The notes: generated by a model from the sequence alone, not told the origin. A stretch of DNA of 64,000 nucleotides from CAZEYI01 sp964422855 (GCA_964422855.1 CAYRCS010000001.1:28611-92610); one strand, 5' to 3'; shown: positions 1-11,603, counted from the first letter of the stretch. A program made the numbers and translations.

Positions 1-1
1 C

Positions 2-1849
2 GAAGCACAAGAAACGATCAGTGGCCAAACTGCATATCCAGGTAAAGTACAATGAAGAGTAAGGATTGTCCTTGATCCTAAACCTGATACAGTTTTTGAA
101 AGATGAGATATATTGGTAACTGGGATGACCAGACCCGAGTATCTACCATTGGTAGAAAAATCTGCTGCCTTTGTCACTGATGCAGGATGAATCCTCTCTC
201 ATGCAGCAATCACTGCCAGAGAATTACACAAACCTTGTGTTATAGGAACAGAAGTAGCGAGCAAGATTTTGCAAGATGGAGACTTGGTAGAAGTAGATGC
301 TGACAGCGGGACGGTGAAAATTTTGGAAAAATCTGATAAAAAAAAAGATAGTGCCGAGATCTGGCAGGATTATCTAGGACAAAAACTCAAACATATGGGT
401 ATCCGATGAGGAATTTGTCCACTCGATATAGGTACTTGGTATCCTGTAGAAGTGATGGAAAACTTGTACCAACTTTTCTGAGCATATAGCTCATCAGCGG
501 TCATCTGTGACCTAAGACAAGAGATACCTACCCAATGGGTATTTCTCAAACAAAATGGACTGGATGGTTTTGGTCAGCGTGTTGATGAGATCAGAAAAAA
601 TGATCCACAGTGATTTGGCAAACTTTTGGTGAGAGTCTATGATACCTTGGACGAGGTAAAAAAATATTTTGTATCGCAAGATATTGGATCAATAAAAAAT
701 CTATCGGATATGGATCTAGCTCAGCGTTTTGTAGATTATAGAAGCCAGGTACATAAGCTTAGTGTGTACGATCAGATTGTATGGCGCAATGAAACATACT
801 TGGATAAGCAACTCCATGAAAACATACAATCGCTTTGATTGCAGCCAAATACTGAAGAATACAATAAGGTATTGTTTGCTCTCATCATGCCACTCAGACC
901 ATCGACGGTGATGGAAGAAGAACAATCTGTGGTTAATTATGCTCAATCCATACAACAAAGTAAAATATCACTTGCACAAGCAGCCATAGAACTAGCAGAA
1001 CAATTTGGTTGGCTGCCAGCATTTGTAGCTGGTGATGAGTGGTGATCAGATCACTACACTCCTCTATTAGAGAAATATATATCTAGATCTTCTGAAGACC
1101 TTGCTACAGCGTCACAGAAATATGTTGATCACACGACATCTACACAAGCTTTGATACACGAATATACCAAGCAGTATACTATATCTGATGCCGTATTGCA
1201 GATATGTAGTGATTATGCTCTAGCTATTGACTCCAGAAATGAAGCGGAATATTATCTTGGATTTGCAAGGAGATATCTCAGACCGGTTTGTCAAACTATC
1301 GCTCAGAGATTGTGAGTGAGTGAGGAAGAGTTGAGATTACTCTATGAAGATGAAGTACCACAATGCATGAGATGAGAAAAAAATATACATGATATTTTGG
1401 CAACCAGAAAATGAAGCTATACAGCATATTGCTACGATGCACATACGCAAAAATCCTATACTTTTGATGGCGATGTTGCTAAAGCATTTTTGGAACACTG
1501 TAAGTCTACACAGGAAGAAAACAAAAAATCGATACATGTCGCGGCAAGCAAATGAGTGGCTCAGTGAGTAGTAAGAGTTCTCCATGGGCCATATGAAAAT
1601 GATAAAGTACAGCCATGAGACATACTCATAACACAATCCACAACCGTTGATTATCTCCCAGCGATGAAAGTATGTGGTGCAATTATCACCGAGGCAGGAT
1701 GACTTACCTGTCATGCGGCAGTAGTAGCTCGTGAATTGTGAGTTCCATGTATCGTATCGTATGCATGAGCGATGACGGAGTTTAAAGATGGGGATCTGAT
1801 AGAGGTAGATGCGAATACTTGTCTTATCACAACAATAAAAAGAGCCTAA
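2..1849 (+). CDS. PEP-utilising enzyme with two mobile His domains, 5' truncated
   Basis: The frame is already open at the window edge, so the start lies upstream; it ends at TAA 1847-1849. Two swivelling phosphohistidine domains of the PEP synthase/PPDK type are visible. The first, near base 170-230, reads TDAGGILSHAAI; the second, near 1690-1740, reads TEAGGLTCHAAVVAREL. In both the second Gly of the GG pair is encoded by TGA. Between them is about 450 residues of helical sequence that I do not recognise. No PEP-binding TIM barrel is seen in the visible part, so this is not an ordinary complete PEP synthase. In known enzymes this His carries phosphate between two active sites; the partner here is unknown. 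The stop overlaps the next start (TAATG), so the two genes are probably co-translated. Confidence 0.85.
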
Positions 1850-3291
1850 TGACACATCGGAAAAAAATCTGGTCCAAGAGATACTCACTGAGACTGTGAG
1901 AAAATTGGTGTTATGGTACCCAGCAATTTAGAGAATTGTTTGGTGTAGATTTTCCTGATCAAAGGATTTTTATAGATCAAGGATTTGGAACTGGGTATGT
2001 AGATACAGAGCAACTAAATACCTCCATGAATATAATATTAGAGAAAATATATGCAGAGTGATTCGCAGCATTTTTTGAAGAAAAATGAGTCCCGGTATTT
2101 GAGAATTTTCTATCGTATTGCACTAGCTTACAAGATATACATTTTGCTATATATACCAATGATGAACTCATAAAACAGCTTCGCGAATTTCTCATACAAG
2201 AAGATAAATGGATGCATTATATGTGGATTATTTTCTTGCTGGATGAAACACTGACCTATCATTTGCAAAAAGATTTGTCAGAAAAATATCCTGCCAACGA
2301 ACATATAAATATCATACAAGCACTCCTCTCTCAGAATAAAAAAACTGATGCTCTCCAGCACAAGATAGATACGCTCCACATCATGGCAGATAGAGAAGAA
2401 GGAAATATAGATCAAGATATTTTTAAGCAAAGGCTTGCTGCATTAACGCACAAATACGCATTTTTTGCAACACTCAATATGGATGAAGGTCCTCTAGCTG
2501 CAAACTATTTTTCTCAACTCGTAACAGAGCTTCAGAGTAAATGATCTGCATCTGCACAACTCGTGGCAATCCAAGAATCAGAAGAAAACAATACGACATT
2601 GTCGCAAGAAATTTTGGACAAACACAAGGATGATAAAAATTTATCCATACTCTTGGAAGCCTGCAAAAAAGTGTGATACTATAGAGAATGGAGAAACGAT
2701 ATCAGACAGAGAGCATATTTTTATGTTCGCGGATTTTATATCGAGATCGGAGAAAGATTTGGGCTAGATATTGATCAAGTAATTTATCTCACACGTGATG
2801 AAATCCAACAATATCTGACAGCTTGAACGCTATGGAGGGACCTTGCTATTATTACACAGAGAAAGGAACATTCACTATTGGAGCAGATAGATGGAACCAT
2901 ATGTTATGTTTTTGATCCTGTAGAAATAGAGAAGCTCACACCTACAACAACCGATAATGCACAACATACAGTCAAATGAACAGTAGCATATCAATGACTC
3001 GTTACTGGAACTGTTAGAATGATTCGTGATATCACTACAGACAAAGATACTTTCAACAAAGGAGATATACTTGTTGCGACGACGACAAATCTAGCCTTTA
3101 TTCCTCTCATCACCCAAGCATCAGCAATTGTGACGGATGAATGATGACTGCTCAGCCATACTGCCATCGTAGCTCGTGAACTCAAGATACCGTGTATTGT
3201 AGGAACTAAGAATGCAACGCAGGTACTCAAAAGTGGAGAAACGATCACCGTTGATGCTAACAAAGGTTTGGTCACAAGCCACAACTTATAG
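1849..3291 (+). CDS. PEP-utilising His-domain protein, second of tandem pair
   Basis: 480 residues, starting at the ATG that overlaps the previous stop (TAATG). The first ~370 residues are a helical region without an evident family signature. The C-terminal ~100 residues form a PEP-utiliser mobile domain with [17 protein letters not shown], where GG includes a TGA glycine and the His is the expected phosphate acceptor. The layout (helical part then His domain) repeats the second half of the upstream gene, suggesting duplication. About nine in-frame TGA codons fall within it, and it closes on TAG. Phosphotransfer is inferred from the His domain only; the substrate cannot be told from sequence. 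Confidence 0.8.
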
Positions 3292-3309
3292 TGTACTTTG
3301 TATAAATAC

Positions 3310-3337
3310 TTGACATTTTGCTATTTTTGAGTATAGT
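3310..3337 (+). promoter_or_regulatory. Sigma-70-like promoter
   Basis: TTGACA (3310-3315), a 16-bp spacer and TATAGT (3332-3337) lie between the PEP-utiliser pair and the next gene. The placement makes 3368 a better start than the in-frame TTG at 3338, which would overlap the -10 box. Confidence 0.7.
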
Positions 3338-3367
3338 TTGCTAAATTATTTATTTTCCTTTTTCTCT

Positions 3368-4096
3368 ATGAGTGAAAGATTGCATACCATCATCGGATCG
3401 AGACATTCTAAGCACCAAAATGATATTCCTACTGTAGATGGGCTTGAGGAAGTTAGAGCAAATGCTGCTCAGATCAAACATGCAGTGCCTGCAAATATAC
3501 TCAACGCTCAGACAATAGGTACAAACAAAAACAGAACACAAGTAACAGCAAAAGAAATTGCCAATACTTTGGGGGTGCCTGTAAGTGAAGTTCAAATCAA
3601 AGATTGGCTCAACATCAATCCAGAAAAAAGTCCTGAAAACATTAAAAAAATTTTGGGCGTCATAGATAAGCAGTATGAAAACGACCCAAGCGTCAAAGCT
3701 AATGGATACTCTGATGGGCTAGTGTATCAGATACAACGTAATATGATATGCGACATAGAGACAAAGGAAGATGTGGATGTGAGACCTTTTTCTAGATTTA
3801 CAGCAAACAAACTCTATCAAACAATTCAAATGATCAAAAGAAACCCTACATATTCTAACCTTAGTATTGGTGGAATACATGGTGGGCGATGGCTTGAGAC
3901 TGTGCTCTATACTTTTCGAGGAGAAAATATGCCTACAGCTTGGGAAGGTCAGATTAGAATGGGAGAAATGTTTACTATGCATGTAGATAAAGATACTGAA
4001 ACAGGCAAAGTATCGCTCGTTGTCAACTATAGAAATGAAGAACGCTCTGTTTCGGAAGATGATATGAAAGCAGCTATAGATAAACTTCCAGCATAG
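3368..4096 (+). CDS. Hypothetical soluble protein, 242 aa
   Basis: I do not recognise this gene. The ATG at 3368 is chosen because a good promoter ends at 3337; an in-frame TTG at 3338 would lie inside the -10 box. No Shine-Dalgarno sequence is evident (the leader is pyrimidine-rich). The protein is hydrophilic with no signal peptide or membrane segment. About 15 glycines are all encoded by GGN, including a cluster GGIHGG near residue 180. It is convergent with the next gene, with only 4 bases between the two stop codons and no terminator between them. Confidence 0.65.
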   Translation: MSERLHTIIGSRHSKHQNDIPTVDGLEEVRANAAQIKHAVPANILNAQTIGTNKNRTQVTAKEIANTLGVPVSEVQIKDWLNINPEKSPENIKKILGVIDKQYENDPSVKANGYSDGLVYQIQRNMICDIETKEDVDVRPFSRFTANKLYQTIQMIKRNPTYSNLSIGGIHGGRWLETVLYTFRGENMPTAWEGQIRMGEMFTMHVDKDTETGKVSLVVNYRNEERSVSEDDMKAAIDKLPA

Positions 4097-4100
4097 TTTT

Positions 4101-5240
4101 CTACCCAATACTCTTCGCCTCAAGTGTCGCCAGATAGGTGGGCTTGAGGTTTTTTTGTAGAAGAAAATCTTTTGGGGTTTTGATATCGGCGGTAGCGTTG
4201 AAATCAGTGTATACCTTGGCCATAGTCTCAGCGAGAACCTCGACACAGTTTACTTTACTGCTATCCTCTTTCTTGATACCGACCTTATTGTTCAGTCCTC
4301 CAGTCAAACCAGCGATAGCAGCTCCTTCATCATATTCTTTGCCCATTTGATTTGCTCTGATATCCTCTACTGTCTTAGTCAATCAGGTCTGAGTATCAGT
4401 AGATACTCATGATAGGACCAATATATCAGCCGCAGTATATCACTGCAGATATGTATCAAGTCTTACTTCATCGACACCACTCTTGCCATCCACACCGATC
4501 GTCCCTGTAGAATGAATGATATATGGTATACCGTTTTCTATCTTACTGACGATCACCGAATGCATCCAAACACTGTTGGTAGCTTCTTGGATACCGGCTG
4601 TAGCAATCTTGTGAGCGGGACCCGACTCTGATGCGCTTACTTTATCTCATTTATTGAGAAGCAATATGTTCCCTGGCTGTAACTCATGCTGTAAGCATTG
4701 TCGTGGAGCGCTAGGTTCCAATTCTATTTTCTTGGTTTTTTTGTAAGCATAATCTTTGGCTAGGCTCAAAAGATAGGTGTATTTGAGTTTCTTATTGTAG
4801 TTACTCGTCGTATTGATCTTTGCATCCATGTCGTGGATATAGTCTTGTAGTTGCGCATCATCCAAGGACGCGAAATCTATATCATCATCCAAATTTTCAT
4901 ATTTGTCCAAGCCTGTTTTTTCTGCATCTTTGAAAAATATACCACTCAACCAACCTATGATCTTACTGGCTGCATCGACATATTTCTTTTCCTGCACCAA
5001 TTGCTGAACTTCAGTAAAAGTCTGATCTTGTCGATCCTCTGCATCTTGCTCTCCATCTATCTTATCAAAAACTTTCTTGAGCTCTGGATCGAGTACATCA
5101 TCTGCCAATACATCTAATTTCTGATCAGTATCTACCTTGACGAGTAGCTCCTCTGCCGCTTTTTTGATATCAGGAGAAACTGGGACTTGCTCGGTCTCTG
5201 GTATTTTTATTTCCTCTTTTTTGTCGATCTTATCAGGCAT
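4101..5240 (-). CDS. Permuted papain-like (YiiX/NlpC-P60-type) hydrolase domain protein
   Basis: 379 residues if the ATG at 5240 is used; in-frame GTG 5252 and ATG 5249 are alternatives. The first ~200 residues are acidic and helical (a domain of unknown role). The rest resembles permuted NlpC/P60 hydrolases: a GDxV-type strand (NKGDKVSASESGPAHK, Gly from TGA), then WMHSVIV with a candidate catalytic His, a TGTIGVDGKSGV loop, then a candidate nucleophile in NCVEVLAET. In this fold His precedes Cys, as here. No signal peptide is seen, so where it acts is unclear. Its start overlaps the end of the upstream acetyltransferase by 11 bases, so they are likely one transcript. The family call is by pattern only. 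Confidence 0.55.
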
Positions 5241-5862
5241 GACCTTCATCACTTCGATCTAAAATCATCATGTACATCTTATCTAGTTTTTTGTCTAATT
5301 TATGCAATAATTCGTTATTCTCATAGATATGAAACCCAGCTTTTTCATAAAGCTTTTGTGCAGGCATCAAGGCGTCATATTTTTTGCTATTGACGCACAG
5401 AAGACACTTCCTGGCTGGGAAATGTTTTTTGGTATAATCGAGTAATGTATCTAGTAATTTGAGAGAAGTTCCGGTCCCTCTATATAAGGGATCTGTATAT
5501 ACTCCAGCTAGAAAATTGTAATCCATATCAGATGTCCCATCTGGGAAAACCAAACCTTGTATTATCGTCATAATCGCTACGAGTTTATCATCGACATACA
5601 CTCCCATCGTCTTTCTATCGGGCTTAGCCAATCTTTCTATCCATTCACGATCTTCTCTTTCGTTCTCTTGTTCATAGCTACCGCCAAATGCTTCTGGAGT
5701 ATCTTGTAATCATTCCAATCTTAATCTTTTATATTCTTCCCAATTATTTGGTCACAATTCTCTTATTTCTGCGTGCTGTTGCAATTTATCTATAGAAAAT
5801 GCTATGGATTTGTTTTGATATGGTTGGTTGTATGATGAAGCTGGGGTATTAATCATAGTCAT
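5230..5862 (-). CDS. GNAT-family N-acetyltransferase
   Basis: 210 residues from ATG 5862 (a second in-frame ATG at 5856 is possible) to TAA at 5230-5232. The middle and C-terminal parts show a GNAT core: a beta strand with GVYVDDKLVAI, a mid-domain VYTDPLYRGTGTSLKLLDTL that matches the acetyl-CoA pyrophosphate-binding motif (R/Q-x-x-G-x-G/A), and the late strand-helix LYEKAGFHIYENN. Two TGA glycines lie in the N-terminal part. The substrate cannot be predicted. It runs straight into the papain-like gene, its penultimate codon being TGA followed by TAA. Confidence 0.8.
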
Positions 5863-5915
5863 TATGCCGTGTATAAATATATGATAATTATATGGGCACA
5901 TGCACAATAATGCAA

Positions 5916-6959
5916 CTAATAATCAAATATTTCTAATCGTTTCTGAACCTCTGGATGTTTGGATATATCTTGGAGTGTATTGTGAAATCGACTGTTGCGC
6001 TGGACGAGATTAGTATCAATATTTTCCAATAATTTTATCATCTCAGTCTGTTTATATCATTTTTTGTTTACCATACGTATATCGTGTACTTTTTGCGTTT
6101 TATCATGCATATCATGAGCTGCTTGGACAAAAAAATCAAAATCTTTTTTGATGGCATCAGGCAACAAAATATACTGACTTGGTATGATCGCTAGATATGT
6201 ATTATACTGATCACAGATGGATTGGGTATAGTTACTTATAGATATACCTATCATATCCTCAACAGTAAGGTCTGCAAATGGGGTTCCTGGATGATGTATC
6301 CCATGGAAATTTTGTTGCTGTTCCTCGAGAAATGCATCATCAGTATATAGTTTGGACAATCATAGAATAGATCTTGCCAAAAGCCTGTAACGCAACACAT
6401 TATATTCTTTGTTCTTCATATCTTTCTGCATACCATCAATGAGATGAAGTACTTTTGCAATATCCGCTTGTGTGATAGCTATAGCATTTTCTAATGGATT
6501 GTCGCCAACTGTGAGCGATATTTTATTTATCTGCCTAGGAATCTCATATGAATTTGTATATGGAGCACGACCTACCATCTGTAGATCTACAGTAGTAGGA
6601 GATGTTTCTTGCACAATAATTTGTGTACCTGGTTTGCCGTCATCTCCAACAAAATAGGATATTCTCCCTGGAGAAAAGGCGTTTTTTCATTTTTTGGGAT
6701 GAGCATCGCGCAGTACATTACCTAGATTTGCAACCAATGTCATATTGTTGGGTCCATGCCTATATGGCATACCCAGTATCATTGTAGTGTTTTCATATGT
6801 CCCTTTATTTTCTGCTGTTTCAATTGTTGGATATGTAGCCTTAGTTGTCTCAATAAAAATATCATTCACATGTATATGTGTCCAAGAATGATTGATAATA
6901 GTATTCTTATCTTCACTTCTGTATATATTTTCTCGTCATAGGGTACTACTTTCTGGCAT
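5916..6959 (-). CDS. Hypothetical protein, 347 aa
   Basis: Reading TGA as Gly joins three segments into one frame from ATG 6959 to TAG 5916-5918. The purine-rich GGGAAG directly before ATG 6959 is a weak ribosome site. The protein is soluble-looking, with no signal peptide or membrane segment, and charged helices in the C-terminal third. The segment NNMTLVANLGNVLRDAHPKK and a QADIAKVLHLIDGMQKD helix do not match a family I know. It is 53 bases upstream of the GNAT gene on the same strand and may share its transcript. Confidence 0.6.
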
Positions 6960-7086
6960 CTTCCCAATCTCATAAACATTGACATTTTAGATTTATAGAT
7001 ATTTTTAGCAAGAGATTGTCGAGCTAAGCTATTGCAATTTATCTATAGACTGATAGTCTTCGTTTTGTTATCTCCAAGGTTCCAAA

Positions 7087-8757
7087 ATGACTCCATATAC
7101 TATCCAATACGACAACGAAACTGAAGATCTGCTTACCAGATTGCTCAAAATAAGAAATATCGACTGTGCGATAGATGATTTTCTGGATCCAAGTATTGCC
7201 ACCTATTGGACCAATCCATTTTTACTCAACGATATGGACAAAGCCGTCCAAAGAATCATCACTGCACTCAAAAATGATGAACATATTTCTATCTTTGCCG
7301 ACTATGATGTGGATGGCGTTACGTCCAGTTTCCTCTTGCATACATTTTTCACAAGATTCCTCAAATACCCCCATGTTTCTGTGCATTATCCTGATAGACT
7401 CAAGGATGGTTATGGTATCAAAAAACATCATATCGATAGTATAGCCGCATCTGGGCACAAACTTATCATTACGGTCGATAATGGCATTACTGCTGTTGAA
7501 GAAGCTCTCCATGCCAAGTCTCTTGATATCGATCTGCTCATCACTGATCATCACGAAGTGTCAGAGAAAGGTGTGCCAGAAGCATATGCTGTCGTCAATC
7601 CGCAAGTATCTCCTCAATATGCTTTCAAGTGACTGTGTGGCGCTGGTGTGGCATTTAAGCTTATCTGTGCCATGATGGAGACATCTTCCTGGGACAAGGA
7701 AAAGAAAAATATGACCTTTATGTATCTCCTCCCTATCGTCGCTATAGCAACGGTGGCAGATTGTGTCCCTTTGGTCAAAGAAAATAGAGTCTTGGTCAAG
7801 AAGGGACTCGAACAGATAAACAAAAACCGTAATGGAATACCTAAGTCACTCAAAGGTTTGTTGGATTATCTCAAGATAACCAAACCTATCGATAGTTTTC
7901 ATATCTGATTTATGATAGGCCCCAGAATCAATGCTGGAGGTAGAGTTGGTAGTCCACATGATAGTCTCAATATCTTACTCAAGACTGGTGAAGAACAGCT
8001 TGCCCACTTGGATAAGCTCGAAGGGATGAATACCGAGAGAAGAAAACTCCAAGAAACTGCATACAAACTCGCAGAACAACAAGTGGATCATGATGAAAAT
8101 ATCCTCATCGCTGTCCATGATGAGTTCCATGAATGAATTATAGGAATAGTCGCTGGTAGATTGGCAGAAAAATACAATAAGCCGACCGTTGTCATGAGTA
8201 TCAATCGTGAAGAAAATAAAATCGTAGCCAGTCTGAGATGACCGGATTATTTTCACGTGATGCATATGCTCAATGAAGTAGGAACATTGCTTACCCGTTA
8301 TGGCGGACATAAGCAGGCCGGAGGCATGAGCTGTCCTTATGACCAAGTAGATCAAGTGATAGCAAAAATCTATGCATATGGACGCGCACATGTTACTGAT
8401 CTAGATCTCCTCAAAAAATTGACAGTAGATACAACTATCCAAGAACATGAACGACTTCCTGAAACATTGGAAAAAATAAGTAAACTAGCTCCTTTTGGGA
8501 TTGGCAATGAAGAGCCTGTTTTTCTCATCAAAGGCCTACAGATTGCCCATATCGAAAAAGTCGGGACGAGAGGCAATGGCCATCTCAAACTCCATGCACA
8601 TCTCGGAACCAAGAAGATTACCAGTATGTTTTGGTCCAAGTGACACCATCTTGATCAACTTAAGAAAGGTACAACAGCTGATGTTATCGGGAAAATAAGA
8701 GCCGACGACTTCAACGGCGGCTATTTCATCGACGGGGTGGATTATATTATAGAGTAA
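7087..8757 (+). CDS. recJ: Single-stranded-DNA-specific exonuclease RecJ
   Basis: 556 residues, a normal RecJ length. The DHH phosphoesterase domain shows ADYDVDG (Asp72, Asp74, Asp76), TVDNGI at about 129-134 and LITDHHE at about 151-157, which coordinate the two catalytic metals. GPRINAGGRVG and the DHHA1 motif GGHKQAGG (near residue 406) follow, then an OB-like C-terminal domain. Five TGA codons sit at glycines, including one in the DHHA1 domain. RecJ degrades ssDNA 5' to 3' in recombination and repair; here it is the only recombination gene in view besides uvrB. It is divergent from the upstream reverse cluster. Confidence 0.95.
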
Positions 8758-8774
8758 TTTTTGGCTAAGTTATG

Positions 8775-8802
8775 TTGAAAAATATTGACTTATCTGTATA
8801 CT
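8775..8802 (+). promoter_or_regulatory. Sigma-70-like promoter of the DksA-like gene
   Basis: TTGAAA (8775-8780), a 16-bp spacer and TATACT (8797-8802). A transcript from here would start near 8809, excluding the in-frame codon at 8785 as start and leaving ATG 8848. Confidence 0.5.
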
Positions 8803-8847
8803 GATTTTTCACAAACAAAAACAATCGTAAACCAAAAACGTGCAACC

Positions 8848-9381
8848 ATGGGGAAAAAGCAACAAACAAACGGCAATGGCGGCCTCACAACAGCCAAAGG
8901 ATTTAATCAGGAACTTGATTTGCCTCCACAGGTAACTCACCGATATTCTGATGATGAACTACTTATTTTCAAGGACCTTATTGACAAAAAAATAGAGGAA
9001 ATTAAAGATAATATTGAATCATCAAAACAAGAAGATTTGAGTGAGCTCTTGCCTTGGCAAAAAGAGACTGTGATTCAGTCTAGAACTCGGAGCGAAAACC
9101 AGATTAAAAAATTGGAATTAGCTTTGAGCCGAATCCAAAACAAGACCTATGGTATTTGTTCGTCTACAGGGAAACTTATCCCAAAAGAACGCCTACGCCT
9201 GCAACTCACTGCCACCAAAACAGTAGAAGCTGAAAATATGGCACAAAGACCAGGTTTTAGTGGTCCGAAAGAACCAAATGCAGTTCCTTTCAATCAAGAG
9301 TTGGACATCAACAATTCTGATGACTGAAAGTTTATCAAAAAAATGTGTGCGCCGGATTTCCGGCCACCTTTTTTGTTATAG
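8848..9381 (+). CDS. TraR/DksA-family regulator, single-Cys type, with extended C terminus
   Basis: The start at 8848 follows from the promoter at 8775-8802. A helical coiled region is followed by TYGICSSTGKLIPKERL, the DksA-family C-terminal zinc-finger region in its degenerate form: one Cys of the usual four remains, as in Bacteroidetes-type homologues. Such proteins bind RNA polymerase through the secondary channel. All nine glycines before 9325 are GGN, and Arg codons include CGC/CGG runs unlike neighbouring genes. A TGA at 9325-9327 would be the natural end of the family; under table 25 it reads Gly and the frame continues 17 codons, through a terminator hairpin, to TAG 9379-9381. The 3' end is therefore uncertain: 9327 if TGA stopped, 9381 if the code is uniform. 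Confidence 0.75.
9347..9374 (+). terminator. Terminator in the convergent overlap
   Basis: Stem GCCGG (9351-9355) / CCGGC (9360-9364) with an ATTT loop and flanking GT/AC pairing, followed by six T. It lies inside the table-25 extension of the DksA-like gene and just past the stop of the acetyltransferase read the other way. Confidence 0.6.
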
Positions 9382-9822
9382 AGATATATACTGTCCCATA
9401 AATATGCCCTTATTGGTGAAGCCAAATTTTTCGTAGTATGGAATCATTTCTGCATCACAGTCGAGTATGATTTTGTAACAATGAGCGTCTTTGGCTGCTT
9501 GGATAGAGTGATTGATAAGCGCACTTGCTATCCCCTGTCCTTCGTATCATTTTTTGGTAACGACATCTTCCAGATGTCCGGCAATTTTTGCCCCTCTGAT
9601 AAACTTCTGTTCGATCATGAGAGAAATTGAGCCAACTAAATGGCCATCGTCGTGAAGAGCTACATATATATGCGTATCTTGAGCGTTAATTTTTTGCAAA
9701 ACTTCTTGTGCTTTTTCGAGAGAAATTACTTCAGTTGGCACAAGATTGTTTAATGTTTCTATAAAATCATCGAGATGTGAAGTGAGTATGTCAGATGTGA
9801 GTTCTTCTATTTTGAAAGTCAT
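9376..9822 (-). CDS. GNA1-like glucosamine-phosphate N-acetyltransferase
   Basis: 148 residues. After TGA is read as Gly the C-terminal half shows the hallmarks of eukaryotic glucosamine-6-phosphate acetyltransferase: GHLEDVVTKKGYEGQGIAS (the acetyl-CoA binding strand and loop), then CYKIILDCDAEMIPYYEKFGF, matching the cYKi-L-C...fYekfGf pattern of GNA1. GNA1 makes GlcNAc-6-phosphate from GlcN-6-phosphate and acetyl-CoA. It is the last gene of the aclB-SDR-aclA operon (8-base gap), so its acetyl donor may be made by the same transcript, and GlmS, encoded at 15987-17807, would supply the amino sugar. Another GNAT specificity is possible but less likely. Confidence 0.75.
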
Positions 9823-9830
9823 AGTCAGTA

Positions 9831-11603
9831 TTACATATAAAGTATATCATCCCACGGTGTTCTATACAATCCTTCGCCCAATCTTTTCTGGTCAATATGA
9901 TGACCGATGAAGCCAATAGATCTAGCCAATTCAAATAGTGCGTTAAACAAATCCGCATCGATATACGTTTGCATATCATCTGCTGACATCTTCATGGATG
10001 CCATCATATCCAGCAACATAGCTGCGATATGACCGTCTACGTTGAGTATGAGGTTTGGTTTTTTCATCGTCGTGAGTGCTTCTACTTCTTTAGCAAAAGT
10101 GATATGTTTTTGTGAAGGAAATTTTTTGCTGAGTTTGAAGAGTATGTCACATCTCTTATCTGGATTGTAGATTGATTTAATTTTATGTCCGATACCTGGG
10201 ATGAGAACTCCTTCTTTTTTCATCGTATCGATAAATTGTTTGGCTGTTTGTTTGTTAGTGACTGCTTGGAAGAAATACTGCCCTGCGCCAGAAATCGCTC
10301 ATCCAAAGCGTGGTCCTATCGTTAACAAACCTGATGCCAAACTACTCACGACGTCCTTACCGGCTCTGGCTGTGACGATGGCGTTGCTTGCTCAACTCAC
10401 TGCTGGACCGTGATCTGCGGATAAGATAATCGCAGTGTTGATAAAATCGAGTGCATAGTCAGGCAATTGTTTCTTAAATCGGAGATGTCCGATCACATTT
10501 GCAATGCTGCCTTTTTTGACGAAATCAGATATATTTTTGCCGTTATATGTAAGCTCGTCTCCTCTCTCATCGGAAATCGTAGATGTAATGACAGTCGCAC
10601 GACGTGACGCGAGTGTCGCTAATTTTTTCTGAACTCATGCATCATCTTTTTTGGTCATAGAAATTTTGAGAGAACTAAATACTTTGCCTATCGTTTTACC
10701 AAAATCATCAAATGACTTCGGGACAAAAGCTCCTTGCTGTGCAAGATATTTGTTTTTGAAACTTGCTGTCTCGCGTTCTGCGTTTGCTTTGGCTCCTGCA
10801 TGACCAAACTGCACATCAGATTTGATTTTTTCGGCTGCAGTACCTGCTGCTCGAGCCACGAGTGGTTTCTTGATCTTCTTGGCTTTGATCATATCTGCGA
10901 TCATGTTTTCATCTTCATTTCCTACTTCTCACAATAGCACAATCATTTTGATCTCAGGATTTTTCTCGTATCGCGAGATGACTTGCTGAAATGTCGTCAT
11001 CGGATATCTATCTCATCCTACTTGGATCGCAGTATGTACGCCATCAGTGACCTTGCTGATCACACGACACAGCTCATTCATCATACCACCGGATTTGGTG
11101 ACTAATCCGACTGATCCTGCTCTATATAACTTAGAAGCCATGATGTTTTCCATCGATCCACCTGTGTTACCTACACGCAATGCACCTGCTACGATACCAC
11201 CAACAACTGATGGACCTATCAAATTGATGTTATATTTTTTGTTGAGAGCAATAATCTCTCTGGTATCTTTTTCGGGGATTCATTCTGCTACGGTAAACAT
11301 ATTTTGAAATAATTTGGTTTCGAGTGCTTCTTTCACAACGGCTGGTGCTGTACGATGTGATGCGAAGTTGATCAGTGTATCAAAAGGTGCGTATTTCTTG
11401 AGATCGCTCCACTCATTTACCTGTGGGACAAATATTTCTTTGTCGCCAAAAAATACCTTCTGCGGTTTGCATTCGTTATCAGAGACCATGATGGCTTTGA
11501 CGCTGGGATCACGCCCACAAAGAAAATCATAGTCCAGCATACGCTGCAAGACATCGACGTGATTGCCGTAAAATATACAATATGATGATGAGGAGAATTT
11601 CAT
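9831..11603 (-). CDS. aclA: ATP-citrate lyase, alpha/citrate-synthase subunit
   Basis: 590 residues, matching the ~600-aa AclA of two-subunit ATP-citrate lyases. The N-terminal CoA-binding and ligase region carries [13 protein letters not shown] and [11 protein letters not shown], where His268 is the expected phosphohistidine. The C-terminal citrate-synthase-like domain contains [22 protein letters not shown] (His473) and [14 protein letters not shown], which distinguish it from the plain succinyl-CoA synthetase alpha subunit. Several glycines are TGA. With AclB it would split citrate using ATP and CoA into acetyl-CoA and oxaloacetate. The ATG lies 2 bases past the SDR stop. The role could be rTCA-like carbon fixation or acetyl-CoA supply; the window has no other TCA enzyme to decide. 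Confidence 0.93.

Noticed and set aside
1337..1888. Long open frame on the reverse strand opposite the PEP-utiliser gene
   Set aside because: It is Cys/Tyr/Phe-rich with no family, and the forward frame encodes a conserved His domain.
5783..7051. A 17-base sequence (TTGCAATTTATCTATAG) occurs near 5783 and near 7033
   Set aside because: One copy is inside a coding frame and there is no third copy or other structure; likely chance in AT-rich DNA.
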